64,000 nucleotides of DNA from Seohaeicola zhoushanensis (GCF_014656415.1 NZ_BNCJ01000014.1:55982-119981); one strand, 5' to 3'. Counted from the stretch's first letter, positions 55,494 to 63,794 are shown. The notes: generated from the sequence alone by a model not told the origin. Program-made: numbers and translations.

Positions 55494-56081
55494 ATGTTTA
55501 CCGGCATCATCACCGATATTGGCACCGTCACGCAGCTTCAGCAGGCGGGGGACACGACTGCGCGGATCGCGACCGGCTATGACACGTCGCGGATCGACAT
55601 CGGCGCGTCGATTGCTTCGGATGGTGTCTGCCTGACCGTGACCGCGCTGGGCGACGACTGGTACGAGGTGCAGATCAGCGCCGAGACGCTGTCGAAGACC
55701 AACTTGGGCGATTGGGCGCCTGGGCGGCAGGTGAACCTGGAGCGCGCGCTGCGGGTCGGCGACGAACTGGGCGGGCATATCGTTTCGGGCCATGTCGATG
55801 GTGTGGCCGAGGTGGTGGCGATGGCGCGCGAGGGTGACAGCACGCGGCTGACCTTCCGGGTTCCGGCGCAGCTGGCACGTTTCGTGGCGCCGAAGGGTTC
55901 GGTGGCGCTGAACGGTACCTCGCTGACGGTGAACGAGGTCGAGGGCGATACCTTCGGGGTCAACCTGATCCCGCATACGCAGGACGTGACGACCTGGGGC
56001 GGGATCAAGGTGGGCGACCGGATCAACATCGAGATCGATACGCTCGCGCGCTATGTCGCGCGGCTGGCGGAGACGGCGTGA
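55494..56081 (+). CDS. ribE: Riboflavin synthase, alpha subunit
   Basis: 195 residues with the internal duplication of lumazine-binding domains: MFTGIITDIGTV at the start, GVCLTVTAL, then SGHVDGVAEVV opening the second half and NGTSLTVNEVEGD. Conserved C-terminal helix present (IEIDTLARYVARL). It dismutates two lumazines to riboflavin plus the pyrimidine. No FMN riboswitch is visible in the 55350-55493 leader. Stop overlaps the next start (TGATG). Confidence 0.95.
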   Translation: MFTGIITDIGTVTQLQQAGDTTARIATGYDTSRIDIGASIASDGVCLTVTALGDDWYEVQISAETLSKTNLGDWAPGRQVNLERALRVGDELGGHIVSGHVDGVAEVVAMAREGDSTRLTFRVPAQLARFVAPKGSVALNGTSLTVNEVEGDTFGVNLIPHTQDVTTWGGIKVGDRINIEIDTLARYVARLAETA

Positions 56082-56653
56082 TGGCGGGGATCGGACATAA
56101 CAACGGGCCGTCGATGGAGCCGGGCCATGCCATGCGCACCTTCCAGTGGCGCAAGGCGCAGGAGGCGCTGATGCCCAAGGCGCTGCCGCTGATGGTGGTC
56201 AAGATGCGGGTGCAGCGGGCGGCCGAGCTGGGGATGGACTACAAGACCTATGCCAGCATCCGGCAGTATTCGGGCAGCGATATCGTCGGGCTGCTGTTCT
56301 CGTCGAACGCGCTGCGCATCATCGGCAACGGCGCGCGGATGCCCGAGGCGGAGGCGCGGACGCTGGCGGCGGTGAAATCGGCCAAGAAGCTGTCGCTGGT
56401 GCATCTGCCCAACCGCCCCGAGGCGGTGGCGCTGATGAACCCGGTGCTCGACGCCACGGCGGCCGCGCCGCGGTTCACCGACAGCTGGAGCCAGATGCGC
56501 GACCGGCTGGAAGGCTTCATACGGGCGCAATCGCTGCCGGGGAGCCAGGTGGTGATCATCGGCGACGCGCCGCTGGAAGCGGATTGGGTCGCGGCCGCGC
56601 GGGCGGCGGGCTATCTGCCATCGGCCCGCTATTTCCAGCATCAGGCCGGCTGA
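56081..56653 (+). CDS. Conserved protein of unknown function within the riboflavin operon
   Basis: 190 residues, starting [18 protein letters not shown], an N-terminal pattern (GIGHNNGP) I have seen in several alphaproteobacterial proteins of phage or unknown origin. The middle is basic and helical ([33 protein letters not shown]), suggesting nucleic acid binding, but no domain is recognised. The C-terminus has [17 protein letters not shown]. It is coupled to ribE by TGATG. A 135-bp gap (56654-56788) follows before ribB, with no clear signal. Confidence 0.6.
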   Translation: MAGIGHNNGPSMEPGHAMRTFQWRKAQEALMPKALPLMVVKMRVQRAAELGMDYKTYASIRQYSGSDIVGLLFSSNALRIIGNGARMPEAEARTLAAVKSAKKLSLVHLPNRPEAVALMNPVLDATAAAPRFTDSWSQMRDRLEGFIRAQSLPGSQVVIIGDAPLEADWVAAARAAGYLPSARYFQHQAG

Positions 56654-56788
56654 ACGCCGACACGGGGCAGGCTCCGAGCGGGCTTGCGTGCGCCTGTACG
56701 TGTGTTTCCCTGCGTCCTGGGCTCTGGCCTTTGCCGCCCGGCTGGTCTATCTGCGCAACCCAGACCCACCACATGAATAGGCTGCCCC

Positions 56789-57910
56789 ATGAGCTTTGAA
56801 ACCCCCGGACCGGTCGAAGCCGGATTGCGTGATGCGATCAGCCCGATCGAGGAGATCATCGCCGAGGCGCGCAAGGGCCGGATGTATATCCTGGTCGACC
56901 ACGAGGATCGCGAGAACGAGGGCGATCTCTGCATCGCGGCCGAATTCGCGGATGCGGCGGCGATCAACTTCATGGCGACGCATGGGCGCGGGCTGATCTG
57001 CCTGCCGATGACCGCGGAGCGGATCGAGCGGCTGGGCCTGCCGATGATGGCGGTCAACAACTCCTCGCGCCACGAGACGGCCTTTACCGTCTCGATCGAG
57101 GCGCGCGAAGGGGTGAGCACGGGGATCTCGGCGGCAGACCGGGCGCTGACGGTCAAGACCGCGATCAACGAACAGAACACCATGGCGAGCCTGGCGACGC
57201 CGGGACACATCTTCCCGCTGCGGGCCCGCCGGGGCGGGGTGCTGGTGCGCGCGGGGCATACCGAGGCAGCGGTGGATATCTCGCGGCTGGCGGGGCTGAA
57301 TCCCTCGGGCGTGATCTGCGAGATCATGAACGACGACGGCACCATGTCACGCCTTCCCGAACTGGTCGAGTTCGCGCGCAAGCATGGGTTAAAGATCGGC
57401 ACGATCTCGGACCTGATCGCCTATCGCAGCCGCAACGACAACCTGGTGGACGAGACCTCGCGCAGCACCGTCGAATCCGAGTTCGGCGGCACCTGGGAGA
57501 TGCGGCTCTTCACCGACCAGACCCACGGGATCGAGCACGTCGTGCTGATCAAGGGCGACATCACCACGCCCGAGCCTGTGCTGACGCGCACCCATGCGCT
57601 GCACGAAGCCTCGGACGTGCTGGGCCTGGGCCCGAAATCGGCGCGCCAGTTGCCGCGGGCGATGGAGATTATTGCCGAAAAGGGGCGCGGCGTTGTCTGC
57701 CTGTTCCGGCAGCCGCGCAATTCGCTTTACGCCAGCGAGGATGACGGTCCGCGGACCATCAAGCAGACCGGCCTTGGTGCGCAGATCCTGTCCTCGCTGG
57801 GGCTGAAGGAACTGATCCTGATGACCGATTCCCCGCGCGTACGCTATCTTGGCCTCGAAGCCTATGGCCTGTCGATCGTCGGGACGCACCCGATCCTCAC
57901 GGAGGAATGA
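56789..57910 (+). CDS. ribB: 3,4-dihydroxy-2-butanone 4-phosphate synthase with degenerate GTP cyclohydrolase II domain
   Basis: 373 residues. The RibB domain (about 18-215) is intact: [45 protein letters not shown] sites. The C-terminal domain (about 225-370) aligns with GTP cyclohydrolase II, but the zinc cysteines of the C-x2-C-type loop are missing (the segment reads [20 protein letters not shown]), so GTP hydrolysis is not expected. This matches the RibBX form known in Proteobacteria. It supplies the four-carbon unit for lumazine. ribA must be elsewhere. Confidence 0.92.
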   Translation: MSFETPGPVEAGLRDAISPIEEIIAEARKGRMYILVDHEDRENEGDLCIAAEFADAAAINFMATHGRGLICLPMTAERIERLGLPMMAVNNSSRHETAFTVSIEAREGVSTGISAADRALTVKTAINEQNTMASLATPGHIFPLRARRGGVLVRAGHTEAAVDISRLAGLNPSGVICEIMNDDGTMSRLPELVEFARKHGLKIGTISDLIAYRSRNDNLVDETSRSTVESEFGGTWEMRLFTDQTHGIEHVVLIKGDITTPEPVLTRTHALHEASDVLGLGPKSARQLPRAMEIIAEKGRGVVCLFRQPRNSLYASEDDGPRTIKQTGLGAQILSSLGLKELILMTDSPRVRYLGLEAYGLSIVGTHPILTEE

Positions 57911-57912
57911 GA

Positions 57913-58449
57913 ATGGCCGCGAACGAAACCCATTACGTCCTGTCCCGCCCCTCGTTCGAGGCGCCGGTCAAGCTGCTGATCGTTGTCGCACCCTATTACA
58001 AGGACATCGCCGACAACCTGGTCGCCGGTGCCAAGGCCGAGATCGAGGCCGTCGGCGGCACCTGGGAACTGGTCGAGGTGCCGGGCGCGCTGGAAGTGCC
58101 GACCGCTATCGCGATTTCGGACCGGCTGTCGAACTTCGACGGCTATGTCGCGCTGGGCTGCGTGATCCGGGGCGAGACCACGCATTACGACACGGTCTGC
58201 AACGACTCGAGCCGCGCGCTGCAGCTGATGGGGCTGCAGGGGCTGTGCATCGGCAATGGCATCCTGACCGTCGAGAACCGCGAACAGGCGATGGTGCGGG
58301 CCGATCATACCGGCCAGAACAAGGGCGGCGGCGCGGCGGCGGCGGCGCTGCACCTGATCGCGCTGACCCGCAAGTGGGGCGGCAAGAGCAGGGGGGTGGG
58401 CTTCCGCCCCTCGGAAGATTACCGCATCGCCGACGGACAGACCGCATGA
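57913..58449 (+). CDS. ribH: 6,7-dimethyl-8-ribityllumazine synthase
   Basis: 178 residues. Motifs: VVAPYYKDIADNLVAGA, VEVPGALEVPTAI, ALGCVIRGETTHYDTV and GILTVENREQAMVRA, with the catalytic His in the RADHTGQNKGGGAA region. It condenses the butanone phosphate with the aminouracil to lumazine. GGAGG lies 9 bp before ATG 57913; ATG 57907 would add two residues. Overlaps nusB by 4 bp. Confidence 0.95.
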   Translation: MAANETHYVLSRPSFEAPVKLLIVVAPYYKDIADNLVAGAKAEIEAVGGTWELVEVPGALEVPTAIAISDRLSNFDGYVALGCVIRGETTHYDTVCNDSSRALQLMGLQGLCIGNGILTVENREQAMVRADHTGQNKGGGAAAAALHLIALTRKWGGKSRGVGFRPSEDYRIADGQTA

Positions 58450-58928
58450 ACACGCCCAGCGACGCCCCCTCGGGCAACCAGAAGCGCAAGATGAAATCGG
58501 CCGCGCGGCTTTATGCCGTGCAGGCACTGTTCCAGATGGAGCAGTCGGGCCAGTCCACGCGGCAGGTGGTGACCGAATTCCTCGATTTCCGGTTCGGCGC
58601 GACCTATGACGGGGTCGAAATGATGGAAGGCGACGTGGACCTGTTCCGCAGCCTTGTCGAGAATGCTGTGAACTACCAGGGGCGGATCGACCAGATGACC
58701 GACCGCGCGCTGGTGGCGAAATGGCCGATCGCGCGCATCGACCCGACGCTGCGCGGGCTGTTCCGTGCAGCCGGGGCCGAACTGGTGCAGAAGGAAACGC
58801 CGCCGAAGGTTGTGATCAACGAGTTCGTCGACGTGGCCCGCGCCTTCTTTCCGGACGGAAACGAGGTACGCTTCGTGAATGCGGTGCTTGACCACATGGC
58901 GCGAGAGGCCCGGCCCGAGGCCTTCTGA
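58446..58928 (+). CDS. nusB: Transcription antitermination factor NusB
   Basis: 160 residues. NusB helical fold markers: ARLYAVQALFQMEQSG, PIARIDPTLRGLFRAAGAEL-type and NEFVDVARAFFPDGNEVRFVNAVLDH-type, split over the last 50 residues. NusB with NusE (S10) binds boxA RNA and prevents premature termination in rRNA operons. ribH-nusB coupling is widespread. ATGA overlap with ribH. Confidence 0.95.
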   Translation: MNTPSDAPSGNQKRKMKSAARLYAVQALFQMEQSGQSTRQVVTEFLDFRFGATYDGVEMMEGDVDLFRSLVENAVNYQGRIDQMTDRALVAKWPIARIDPTLRGLFRAAGAELVQKETPPKVVINEFVDVARAFFPDGNEVRFVNAVLDHMAREARPEAF

Positions 58929-58991
58929 AGCTTTCAGCGACCAAGCATGGAGAGGCCTCCTCTCGGGTGTGCTGGACCGCGCGTTGTCTGG

Positions 58992-59672
58992 TCAGAGATC
59001 AACTGCCTCGCCAATGGCCAGTACAGCGCCTGTCGGCGCGCCCGTGGGCGAGCCGCCGGGTGGCTCTTCGCTGACCGCGAGGATCAGGCCGGTGGCGCGG
59101 CGGAAGGCTTCGGGCAGGGGCAGGGTGGTCTTGGCCGATGATGGCAACAGCCCTAGCGAGACGGGTGCCGCATCGCCGACAATGGCCCAGAGTTCCAGCA
59201 CCCGGCCCGGCGGAGCGCTGCCCGCGGTGCGGGTGATCCGCAAGCCGCCGACCGAGGGGTCGTAGGCGGCGAGCAGGCGCAGGCTTTCGTCCTCGGCGAC
59301 GATCTCGGAGATGAAGACGGCGCTGCCGGGAGGCGTGGCTGGGCCGGGGAACGAGCGGTAGCCGATTACGGCGGCGAGGATCAGCGCGGTGAGGGTGATG
59401 CCGCGCCAGACCCAAAGCCGGCTCCAGAACGCCGCGCGGACACTGCGTTCCTGGAACAGACGCTCCATGAGCTGCGTCTTGACCGAGCGTCGCACCGATT
59501 CCTCGGAGAAGGAGATGTTCAGGTGTTCCAGGCCGCGCAGCCAGGTGGCCACCTCGGACTGAAGCGAGGGATCGGCGCGCATTGCGCGCTCGAAGGCGGC
59601 CTCCTCGGCCGGGTCGAGCAGGCGCAGGACGTATTCGCCGGCATTGTATTGGTCGTGGGTCTCGGCGCTCAT
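58992..59672 (-). CDS. Anti-sigma factor, RskA-like, membrane-bound
   Basis: 226 residues from ATG 59672, which overlaps the sigma gene stop by 4 bp. The N-terminal cytoplasmic domain (about 1-85) has EYVLRLLDPAEEAAFERAM, typical of zinc-less anti-sigma domains of the SigK/RskA group. One TM at about 88-107. The periplasmic RskA C-terminal domain has RTAGSAPPGRVLELWAIV and VSLGLL. It should hold the ECF factor until a signal triggers release. A GTG at 59684 is a longer alternative. Confidence 0.87.
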   Translation of the reverse strand: MSAETHDQYNAGEYVLRLLDPAEEAAFERAMRADPSLQSEVATWLRGLEHLNISFSEESVRRSVKTQLMERLFQERSVRAAFWSRLWVWRGITLTALILAAVIGYRSFPGPATPPGSAVFISEIVAEDESLRLLAAYDPSVGGLRITRTAGSAPPGRVLELWAIVGDAAPVSLGLLPSSAKTTLPLPEAFRRATGLILAVSEEPPGGSPTGAPTGAVLAIGEAVDL

Positions 59673-60205
59673 CTGGACATGCACTCCTGCAGCGAGAGCA
59701 GCGCACGGCGCAGCCAGGTGCGGATGGTGTTCAGCGGCGTGTCGAGCTTGCGGGCGAGGTCGGCGTAGCTCAGCCCGTCGAGATAGGCCCAGCGTACGGC
59801 GGCGGCGTGCTTGGGGTCGAGTTCATCGAGGCAGCGGGCGATGCGGCCGGCCTCGGAGCGCGCGACGACGGCCTGTTCCGGGCTCGGACCCTTGTCGGAG
59901 AGGCGTTCGGCCATGGCGTCGACGTCCTCGGCGGACTGGACCCGGCGGAGGCGGTCGATGGCAGTGTTGCGGGCGATAGTGATCAGCCAGGTCATCGGGC
60001 TCAGGCCATTTGCAGCGTAGCGGTCGGCATGACGCCAGACCTTCATGTAGGTTTCCTGCAGCGCGTCCTCGGCGCTGGCACGGTCATTCAGGATACGCAG
60101 GGCGACCCCGAAAAGTTTCGTGCAGGTCGCGTCGTAGAGTGCGGAAAATGCTTTGCGATCACCCAGCGCGACATTTCCGATGAGACGTTCTAGGTTGTCG
60201 GACAC
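59669..60205 (-). CDS. ECF RNA polymerase sigma factor (SigK-like)
   Basis: 178 residues from GTG 60205. Region 2: FSALYDATCTKLFGVALRIL, AEDALQETYMKVWRHADRY and MTWLITIARNTAIDRLRR. Region 4: HAAAVRWAYLDGLSYADLARKL followed by the HTH DTPLNTIRTWLRRALLSLQ. Its partner anti-sigma is encoded directly downstream with ATGA coupling. GGAAG precedes the GTG. Autoregulation is likely but I could not define the promoter in the 227-bp divergent gap 60206-60432. Confidence 0.92.
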   Translation of the reverse strand: MSDNLERLIGNVALGDRKAFSALYDATCTKLFGVALRILNDRASAEDALQETYMKVWRHADRYAANGLSPMTWLITIARNTAIDRLRRVQSAEDVDAMAERLSDKGPSPEQAVVARSEAGRIARCLDELDPKHAAAVRWAYLDGLSYADLARKLDTPLNTIRTWLRRALLSLQECMSR

Positions 60206-60432
60206 GAATGCTTCCGGCGGTTATTCGTTGAAATCGCGGTGTTTTCCGCCTGTTTCCGGTAATGTTAACGCAACGGGGCCGCGGTTCAAATCCATTCCTG
60301 CGACATTTGCGCCACCGCTGTGTCTGGCTTGCCATGTGGGACACGGGTGAGAAGCTTTGTCGCGCTTTCATCCGGGACAAAAGCGCCTATCTTGTTAGGT
60401 GAAAACGCGCGCCAGACTTCGGGAGATTGAAC

Positions 60433-60756
60433 ATGCCCAGACTGATCGGGCTCTACATCCGCCAATGCGCCATCGGCTTTGCCGTCTCGGCAGCCTTCGT
60501 CGCCCTGCTGCTGTGGTTCGACGTGGCCGGGCTGTCGCGCCTTGTCTTCGCATCGGACATGGCCGTCGTGGCGATTCTCATGCTGTGGGTGATGAACGGG
60601 ATCGTCTTCGCAGGCGTGCAATTCGCCTGGGCGGTGATGTCGATGGCGGAACGCGACGAGACCCCGCGCGGCGGCAAGCGCCTGCGGCTGGAGCCGGTTC
60701 CGGTCAAGGTAGGGGCAGAGAAGCGGCGGGACCACCAAACAACCGTGGGGTACTGA
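60433..60756 (+). CDS. Small two-TM membrane protein of unknown function
   Basis: 107 residues from ATG 60433 with GGGAG upstream. Two TMs (about 10-30 and 42-70) separated by a short loop, then a basic cytoplasmic tail (EPVPVKVGAEKRRD). No named family recognised. A structured-looking non-coding stretch begins two bp after its stop. Confidence 0.65.
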   Translation: MPRLIGLYIRQCAIGFAVSAAFVALLLWFDVAGLSRLVFASDMAVVAILMLWVMNGIVFAGVQFAWAVMSMAERDETPRGGKRLRLEPVPVKVGAEKRRDHQTTVGY

Positions 60757-60758
60757 TT

Positions 60759-60908
60759 CCCGAGGACCTGTGTGTACAGGTGGGCGCCAGGTAACCGGAC
60801 CAGGATCCGGTCAGAGCCAGCTCCCTCGGATGTGTTTAAGGCCACCGGAATGCAACCTTGCACGCGAAGGGCAGAACCCGCCAAGCCCTAGATAGGCGCG
60901 GTGGGGCC
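60759..60908 (+). ncRNA. Candidate structured RNA with two three-way junction modules
   Basis: Module 1: CCGAGG (60760-60765) pairs with CCTCGG (60824-60829) and encloses hairpins ACCTG/CAGGT (60766-60770, 60777-60781) and ACCGGA/TCCGGT (60794-60799, 60806-60811). Module 2: CCACCG (60842-60847) pairs with CGGTGG (60899-60904), enclosing TGCA/TGCA (60851-60862) and AGGGC/GCCCT (60868-60872, 60885-60889). No reading frame covers it and it does not match SRP, 6S, tmRNA or RNase P signatures. Strand is arbitrary. Inverted repeats are frequent in GC-rich DNA, so this is a hypothesis. Confidence 0.35.
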
Positions 60909-60979
60909 TGCCGGCAAGGGGTGGAATCGGCGAGGATGCGGCCGCGCGATGGGGCACCCGAATCCTGGACTTGAAAAAT

Positions 60980-60994
60980 GTTCACGAATTGTTC
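60980..60994 (+). promoter_or_regulatory. LexA (SOS) box of mmcB
   Basis: GTTC ACGAATT GTTC is an exact alphaproteobacterial SOS box (GTTC-N7-GTTC). It lies 12 bp before the mmcB ATG, where LexA binding would block transcription. mmcB is an SOS-regulated gene in Caulobacter. Confidence 0.85.
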
Positions 60995-61005
60995 ATGGTC
61001 GGCGC

Positions 61006-61455
61006 ATGAACATACCGATGCAGACACAGCCAAGGCCCGGTCAGCTGCTCGCCCGCGGTGTGAGTCGGCTGCTGTTCAGCCACGGCTTTGCCGCGGTCGA
61101 GGAATTCGTGCCCGACCGGGGCCTGCGCGTCGACGTGATAGGGTTGGGGCCCAGGAGCGAGATCTGGGTTGTTGAATGCAAGTCGAGCCGGGCCGATTTC
61201 CGCTCGGACGCGAAGTGGCATGGCTACCTGGATTGGTGCGACCGCTATTTCTGGGCGGTTGATACCGAGTTCCCGACCGACCTGCTGCCGGAGGGCACCG
61301 GGCTGATCGTGGGCGATGCCTATGACGCCGAGATACTGCGGATGCCGGAGGAGACCAAGCTCGCCCCGGCGCGGCGCAAGGTATTGGTGCAGAAATTCGC
61401 CGTTCATGCGGCGCGGCGGCTGCACGCGCTGCGGGACCCCGGCTTTATCGCTTGA
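61006..61455 (+). CDS. mmcB: MmcB family DNA repair protein
   Basis: 149 residues from ATG 61006. The nuclease-like core has FAAVEEFVPDRGLRVDVIGL, then IWVVECKSSRADFRSDAKWH: an E-x-K-type PD-(D/E)XK motif (Asp in RVDVIG, Glu-Cys-Lys). Later WCDRYFWAVDTEFPTDLLP fits the family. The protein was named for mitomycin C induction. Its 3' end overlaps the convergent small gene by 11 bp. No SD is evident, so the start is chosen by the family N-terminus and position after the LexA box. Confidence 0.88.
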   Translation: MNIPMQTQPRPGQLLARGVSRLLFSHGFAAVEEFVPDRGLRVDVIGLGPRSEIWVVECKSSRADFRSDAKWHGYLDWCDRYFWAVDTEFPTDLLPEGTGLIVGDAYDAEILRMPEETKLAPARRKVLVQKFAVHAARRLHALRDPGFIA

Positions 61456-61633
61456 GCGACCGCGCGGCTGCTGCCGCGGCGCGGATTTCCTCGGCGATTT
61501 CCTCGGCTTCTTCCGGATCGAAGTCCATCGGCACCTCGAGGCCCTGGGCCTCGATGAAGAGGCGGACCATGCCCTTGTCGGTCGGCCCGATCTGGAGATT
61601 GGCCTCGACGTCCCGTTCCGTGTTGATACCCAT
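61445..61633 (-). CDS. Small acidic conserved protein (DUF6324-like)
   Basis: 62 residues: MGINTERDVEANLQIGPTDK, then VRLFIEAQGLEVPMDFDPEE and an acidic-alanine helix ending ARSLKR. I associate it with a small conserved Rhodobacteraceae family. Function unknown. It is the only frame here that keeps the pattern, and it overlaps the end of mmcB on the other strand. Confidence 0.7.
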   Translation of the reverse strand: MGINTERDVEANLQIGPTDKGMVRLFIEAQGLEVPMDFDPEEAEEIAEEIRAAAAAARSLKR

Positions 61634-61711
61634 CGCTGCGCTCCGTTACGAACGGCCCCTGCTAGACCGCAGCCGCTTGAGAATCAAGCGGCCTTCGGGC
61701 TTTGATGCACC

Positions 61712-62194
61712 ATGTCCGAGATTGTGCTACGCCCCTTCCGCCCTGATGACACCGATTGGGTGGTGCACGAGCATGGCGTCAACTATGCCCGGGACGAGGG
61801 GTTCGACGACAGTTTCGGCCCGCTGGTGGCGGGGATCCTCGCCGATTTCAACGCCAGCCACGATTCCGCGCGCGAGATGGGCTGGATCGCCGAACGTGAC
61901 GGCGCCCGGCTGGGCTGCATCTTCTGCGTTGCGGCCAGCGATACGACGGCCAAGCTGCGGATGTTCCTGCTGACGCCGCAGGCGCGGGGGCAGGGGCTGG
62001 GCAAGCGGCTGCTGGCCACGTGCATGGATTTCGCGCGCGCCAAGGGCTATGCCGACATGACGCTCTGGACCCATGAAAGCCACCGGGCGGCCTGCGCGCT
62101 CTATGCCGCGACGGGTTGGCAGCTGGTGAGCAGCACGCCTGTGCATTCCTTCGGCATGGACCTGGTCGAGCAGCACTGGACCATCACGCTGTGA
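61712..62194 (+). CDS. GNAT family N-acetyltransferase
   Basis: 160 residues. Motif A is LRMFLLTPQARGQGLGKRLL (about 86-105) and motif B is the ESHRAACALYAATGWQLV segment. The N-terminal VHEHGVNYARDEGFDDSFG segment is found in GNATs fused to or neighbouring MarR regulators. Substrate unknown. Overlaps the transporter gene by 4 bp (GTGA). Confidence 0.85.
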   Translation: MSEIVLRPFRPDDTDWVVHEHGVNYARDEGFDDSFGPLVAGILADFNASHDSAREMGWIAERDGARLGCIFCVAASDTTAKLRMFLLTPQARGQGLGKRLLATCMDFARAKGYADMTLWTHESHRAACALYAATGWQLVSSTPVHSFGMDLVEQHWTITL

Positions 62195-63051
62195 GTCGCG
62201 CCTTCGGCCTGACCGCGGCGGCGCTGACCGGGGTGCAGGTCGGACTGGCCATAGTGGCGACACGGGCGCTGGCGGGGCAGGTGGCACCGTTTACCCTGGG
62301 ATTGCTGCGCTATGCGGTGGGCGTGGCGGTGCTGATGCCGTTCCTGCTGCGGCTTGCGCCGAGGCCACTTGCGAAGGCCGACCGGCTGCCGGTGCTGGCG
62401 CTGGGGGTGGTGCAGTTCGGCGTGCTGATCGCGCTGCTGAACGCCGGGTTGCAGCATGTCACGGCGGCACAGGGGGCAGTTCTGTTTGCGACCTTTCCGC
62501 TGCTGACGATCCTGCTGGGTGCCTTGCTGGGAACCGAGCGGCTGAGCCTCGCGCGGCTCGCGGGGGCGGTGATCTCGGTTGCGGGAATCGCCGTCTGCCT
62601 TGGCGCGGGCACGCTTCCGACCAGCCTTGCTGGCGCGGCGATGGTGCTGGCGGCGGCGCTGTCGGGGGCGGTCTGCGCGATCTATTACCGTCCCTACCTG
62701 CAACGCTACCCGACGCTGCAGGTCGGAACGCTGGCGATGCTGGCGGCGGTGGTGGCGCTATTTCCCCTCGCGCTGTCCGAGGCGCCGCTGTCGGTGCTGC
62801 CGGGCCTGCCGCTGTTCGGCTGGGGCCTTGTGCTGTTCATCGGATTGTCGAGCGGGGCGGGCTATCTGCTCTGGCTCTCGGCGCTCAAGCATGCGCCGGC
62901 ATCGGAAGCGACGATTCTCATGGGGCTATCGCCGGTGACGGCCGTGCTGGTGGGTCACGCCGTGCTGGACGAGCCGCTGACAGCGGGATTCGCGGCTGGT
63001 CTGGCGCTGGTCCTGCTAGGCGTGAGTCTTGCCGTGCTGGCGCGCCGATAG
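62191..63051 (+). CDS. EamA family (drug/metabolite) transporter
   Basis: 286 residues from GTG 62191. Ten hydrophobic segments in two EamA repeats (about 1-135 and 145-286). Typical motif GAVLFATFPLLTILLGALLG in the first half and ASEATILMGLSPVTAVLVGH in the second. Family members export metabolites or amino acids; the substrate cannot be predicted. Coupled to the GNAT gene. Confidence 0.87.
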   Translation: MSRAFGLTAAALTGVQVGLAIVATRALAGQVAPFTLGLLRYAVGVAVLMPFLLRLAPRPLAKADRLPVLALGVVQFGVLIALLNAGLQHVTAAQGAVLFATFPLLTILLGALLGTERLSLARLAGAVISVAGIAVCLGAGTLPTSLAGAAMVLAAALSGAVCAIYYRPYLQRYPTLQVGTLAMLAAVVALFPLALSEAPLSVLPGLPLFGWGLVLFIGLSSGAGYLLWLSALKHAPASEATILMGLSPVTAVLVGHAVLDEPLTAGFAAGLALVLLGVSLAVLARR

Positions 63052-63055
63052 GCCC

Positions 63056-63084
63056 TTGCAATCAGGGGAGCGCTTGGCTAAATG
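63056..63084 (+). promoter_or_regulatory. Promoter of tRNA-His
   Basis: TTGCAA (63056-63061), exactly 17 bp, TAAATG (63079-63084), 10 bp before the tRNA 5' end. It begins 4 bp after the transporter stop. Confidence 0.6.
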
Positions 63085-63094
63085 CCCCTCACGT

Positions 63095-63171
63095 GCCGCC
63101 TTAGCTCAGTTGGTTAGAGCGCTGGATTGTGGATCCAGAGGTCCCCCGTTCAAGCCGGGGAGGCGGTACCA
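63095..63171 (+). tRNA. tRNA-His (anticodon GTG)
   Basis: Cloverleaf with encoded CCA. Acceptor GCCGCCT pairs with AGGCGGT; D-arm AGCTCAGTTGGTTAGAGC; anticodon arm CTGGA-TTGTGGA-TCCAG; T-arm CCCCG-TTCAAGC-CGGGG. The base before G1 is T, so no G-1 is encoded, pair 1:72 is G-U, and position 73 is A. This is the unusual alphaproteobacterial type that does not need G-1. Confidence 0.95.
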
Positions 63172-63366
63172 TCCATCAAAGGAACTGACGTTTTCGGAGC
63201 TTTGGCCAGTAGGCGGGCCAGCGATTTGCGCTGCTTTTCGGTCGTGTGACGGGGATTCGGCCTGCGCCGGCCGGCTGCCTGTCATTCACATGCCGCGCGG
63301 CGCCTCGGAGAACGGACCTTGGTTCAGCGCACCAAAATTTCCCGCAGGTTTCTGCAATTTCTGGTC

Positions 63367-63395
63367 TTGCGCATGTCCGCAGGTCAGAATATTTA
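63367..63395 (+). promoter_or_regulatory. Promoter of tRNA-Gln
   Basis: TTGCGC (63367-63372), 17 bp, TATTTA (63390-63395), 10 bp before the tRNA. Same spacing as the tRNA-His promoter. The remaining gap between the tRNAs (63172-63366) shows no gene. Confidence 0.55.
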
Positions 63396-63405
63396 GCCCC
63401 CCAGT

Positions 63406-63480
63406 TGGGAAGTGGCGCAACGGTAGCGCAACGGTTTTTGGTACCGCAGGTTGTAGGTTCGAATCCTACCTTCCCAGCCA
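63406..63480 (+). tRNA. tRNA-Gln (anticodon TTG)
   Basis: Acceptor TGGGAAG pairs with CTTCCCA, discriminator G73, CCA encoded. Anticodon loop TTTTGGT with anticodon TTG; T-arm GTAGG-TTCGAAT-CCTAC. The U1-A72 first pair is characteristic of tRNA-Gln. Position 27-43 of the anticodon stem is an A-C mispair. Confidence 0.95.
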
Positions 63481-63605
63481 CTTCAAATCGGTCCAAGCCT
63501 GCAAGCCACCCGCAGCACCCGTTGGCCGGAAAGTGCCCCGGTATAGTGCCCCACCCGCCGAGCGACGGGTGAGACGGGTTCGTACTGTTGACCTAGCTTG
63601 AGAGC

Positions 63606-63794
63606 ATGGCCACAGCCTCGTCGACGAACCTAGAGCAGAGCAAAGTCGACCCCATTGGCCTGTCGCTCCCACTCGTCCCGCAGATTATCGGCCCTATCGC
63701 CAACCTCCAGGTGCCGGGGGTTCACGCAGCGACGGTTATGGCAGCGGTGGCGTACCTTGACGCGGACGAATGGGTCACCTACCTTATCGGCTAG
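63606..63794 (+). CDS. Short unassigned reading frame downstream of tRNA-Gln
   Basis: 62 codons. The peptide has a hydrophobic middle (GLSLPLVPQIIGPIANL) and an acidic end (YLDADEWVTYLIG). No family recognised, and no clear ribosome binding site. Base composition here is less GC-rich than in the rest of the window. It may be an accessory small protein or a chance frame. Confidence 0.3.
   Translation: MATASSTNLEQSKVDPIGLSLPLVPQIIGPIANLQVPGVHAATVMAAVAYLDADEWVTYLIG

Noticed and set aside
59669..60432. A defined ECF autoregulatory promoter upstream of the sigma gene
   Set aside because: Several GAAC/GGAAAC-like boxes exist in 60206-60300 but no pair with consistent spacing and a matching second copy could be chosen.
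60757..61005. SRP (4.5S), 6S, tmRNA or RNase P RNA gene
   Set aside because: The SRP GGAA-tetraloop domain, the tmRNA tRNA-like ends and the RNase P core were looked for and not found; kept only as an unassigned structured candidate.
63466..63672. Minus-strand frame over the tRNA-Gln end as an integrase remnant
   Set aside because: It reads through the tRNA gene and has no recombinase motif.
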